DNA from: an uncultured Ruminococcus sp. | Lineage (GTDB): Bacteria; Bacillota; Clostridia; Oscillospirales; Ruminococcaceae | Direction of reading: 5' to 3' | Assembly (NCBI GenBank): GCA_910579835.1 | Contig: CAJTWQ010000005.1 | Span: 1-61,251, forward strand | Length of the DNA: 61,251 nucleotides | Shown: one piece after another, positions 61,204 to 61,251 of the stretch | Position numbering within the stretch: the stretch's first letter is position 1 | Layout of the letters: each line of letters starts with the position of its first letter | Notes under the pieces: generated by a model | What the model saw: the letters and a program-made list of their open reading frames with translations, nothing else | Told to the model about the DNA's origin: nothing | The model's database searches: none | Made by a program: the position numbers and the translations under genes

Positions 61204-61251
61204 AAAACTTTTAATATCAAAATTTTAAGACGGTTTTGCCATTTATCAGAT

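Noticed and set aside
1..61251. CRISPR arrays, tRNA or rRNA genes, transposases, phage genes
   Set aside because: No regularly spaced repeats, no cloverleaf or rRNA-like stretches and no transposase or phage proteins were seen on reading both strands.

Overview
The window reads as chromosomal DNA of a low-to-mid GC Gram-positive from the Clostridia, most likely an Oscillospiraceae/Ruminococcus-like gut anaerobe. The basis is single-chain glycyl-tRNA synthetase, two T-box leaders, the sporulation protease SpoIVB, the hydrogenase maturase HydE, KtrAB potassium uptake, lipoprotein-rich small genes and sigma-A promoters that almost always have a 17-base spacer. This placement is inference from gene content, not from a marker gene. 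No rRNA, tRNA, CRISPR array, transposase or prophage was seen.

Layout. 0.2-6.4 kb (mostly minus): an SseB-like gene, ruvC-ruvA, a SLOG-family gene, ktrB-ktrA and a uridine-kinase-like gene. 6.4-15 kb (minus): thrS behind a threonine T-box, murA with a small lipoprotein gene, two cyclophilin-type proteins (the second apparently inactive) and a membrane-bound glycerophosphodiesterase. 15-20.6 kb (minus): an alpha-glucan block of GH13 amylase, a membrane XRE regulator and glycogen phosphorylase. 21-29.7 kb: a signal-peptidase-like membrane protein lacking the Ser-Met motif, a GT2 glycosyltransferase, a small secreted protein bracketed by two copies of a 36-base promoter sequence, rplJ-rplL behind an L10 leader, and a YfhO-type membrane protein. 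30-43 kb: glyS, an SCP2 protein, pheA-metH, purB, a BglII/BstYI-like restriction-modification pair, rimM-trmD, ptsH and spoIVB.

43-57 kb is a branched-chain amino acid region on the plus strand. leuA sits behind its own leucine T-box. ilvB-ilvN-ilvC-ilvD, leuC-leuD-leuB, a DUF815 ATPase and ilvA follow behind a second leader that encodes a 34-residue peptide rich in Ile and Val but with no Leu, ending in a terminator with a visible alternative pairing. Together these genes make isoleucine, valine and leucine from pyruvate and threonine. RidA, which removes the reactive enamine made by IlvA, lies just downstream after a WG-repeat lipoprotein and a frameshifted lipoprotein remnant. The window closes with nadA, hydE and a U32-related cysteine-rich protein, probably one operon.

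The items most worth a second look are the ilvB peptide attenuator, the promoter-bearing direct repeats around the secreted-protein gene, the degenerate S26-like protein, a family of small inverted-repeat elements, the restriction-modification insertion and the hydE-linked U32-like protein.
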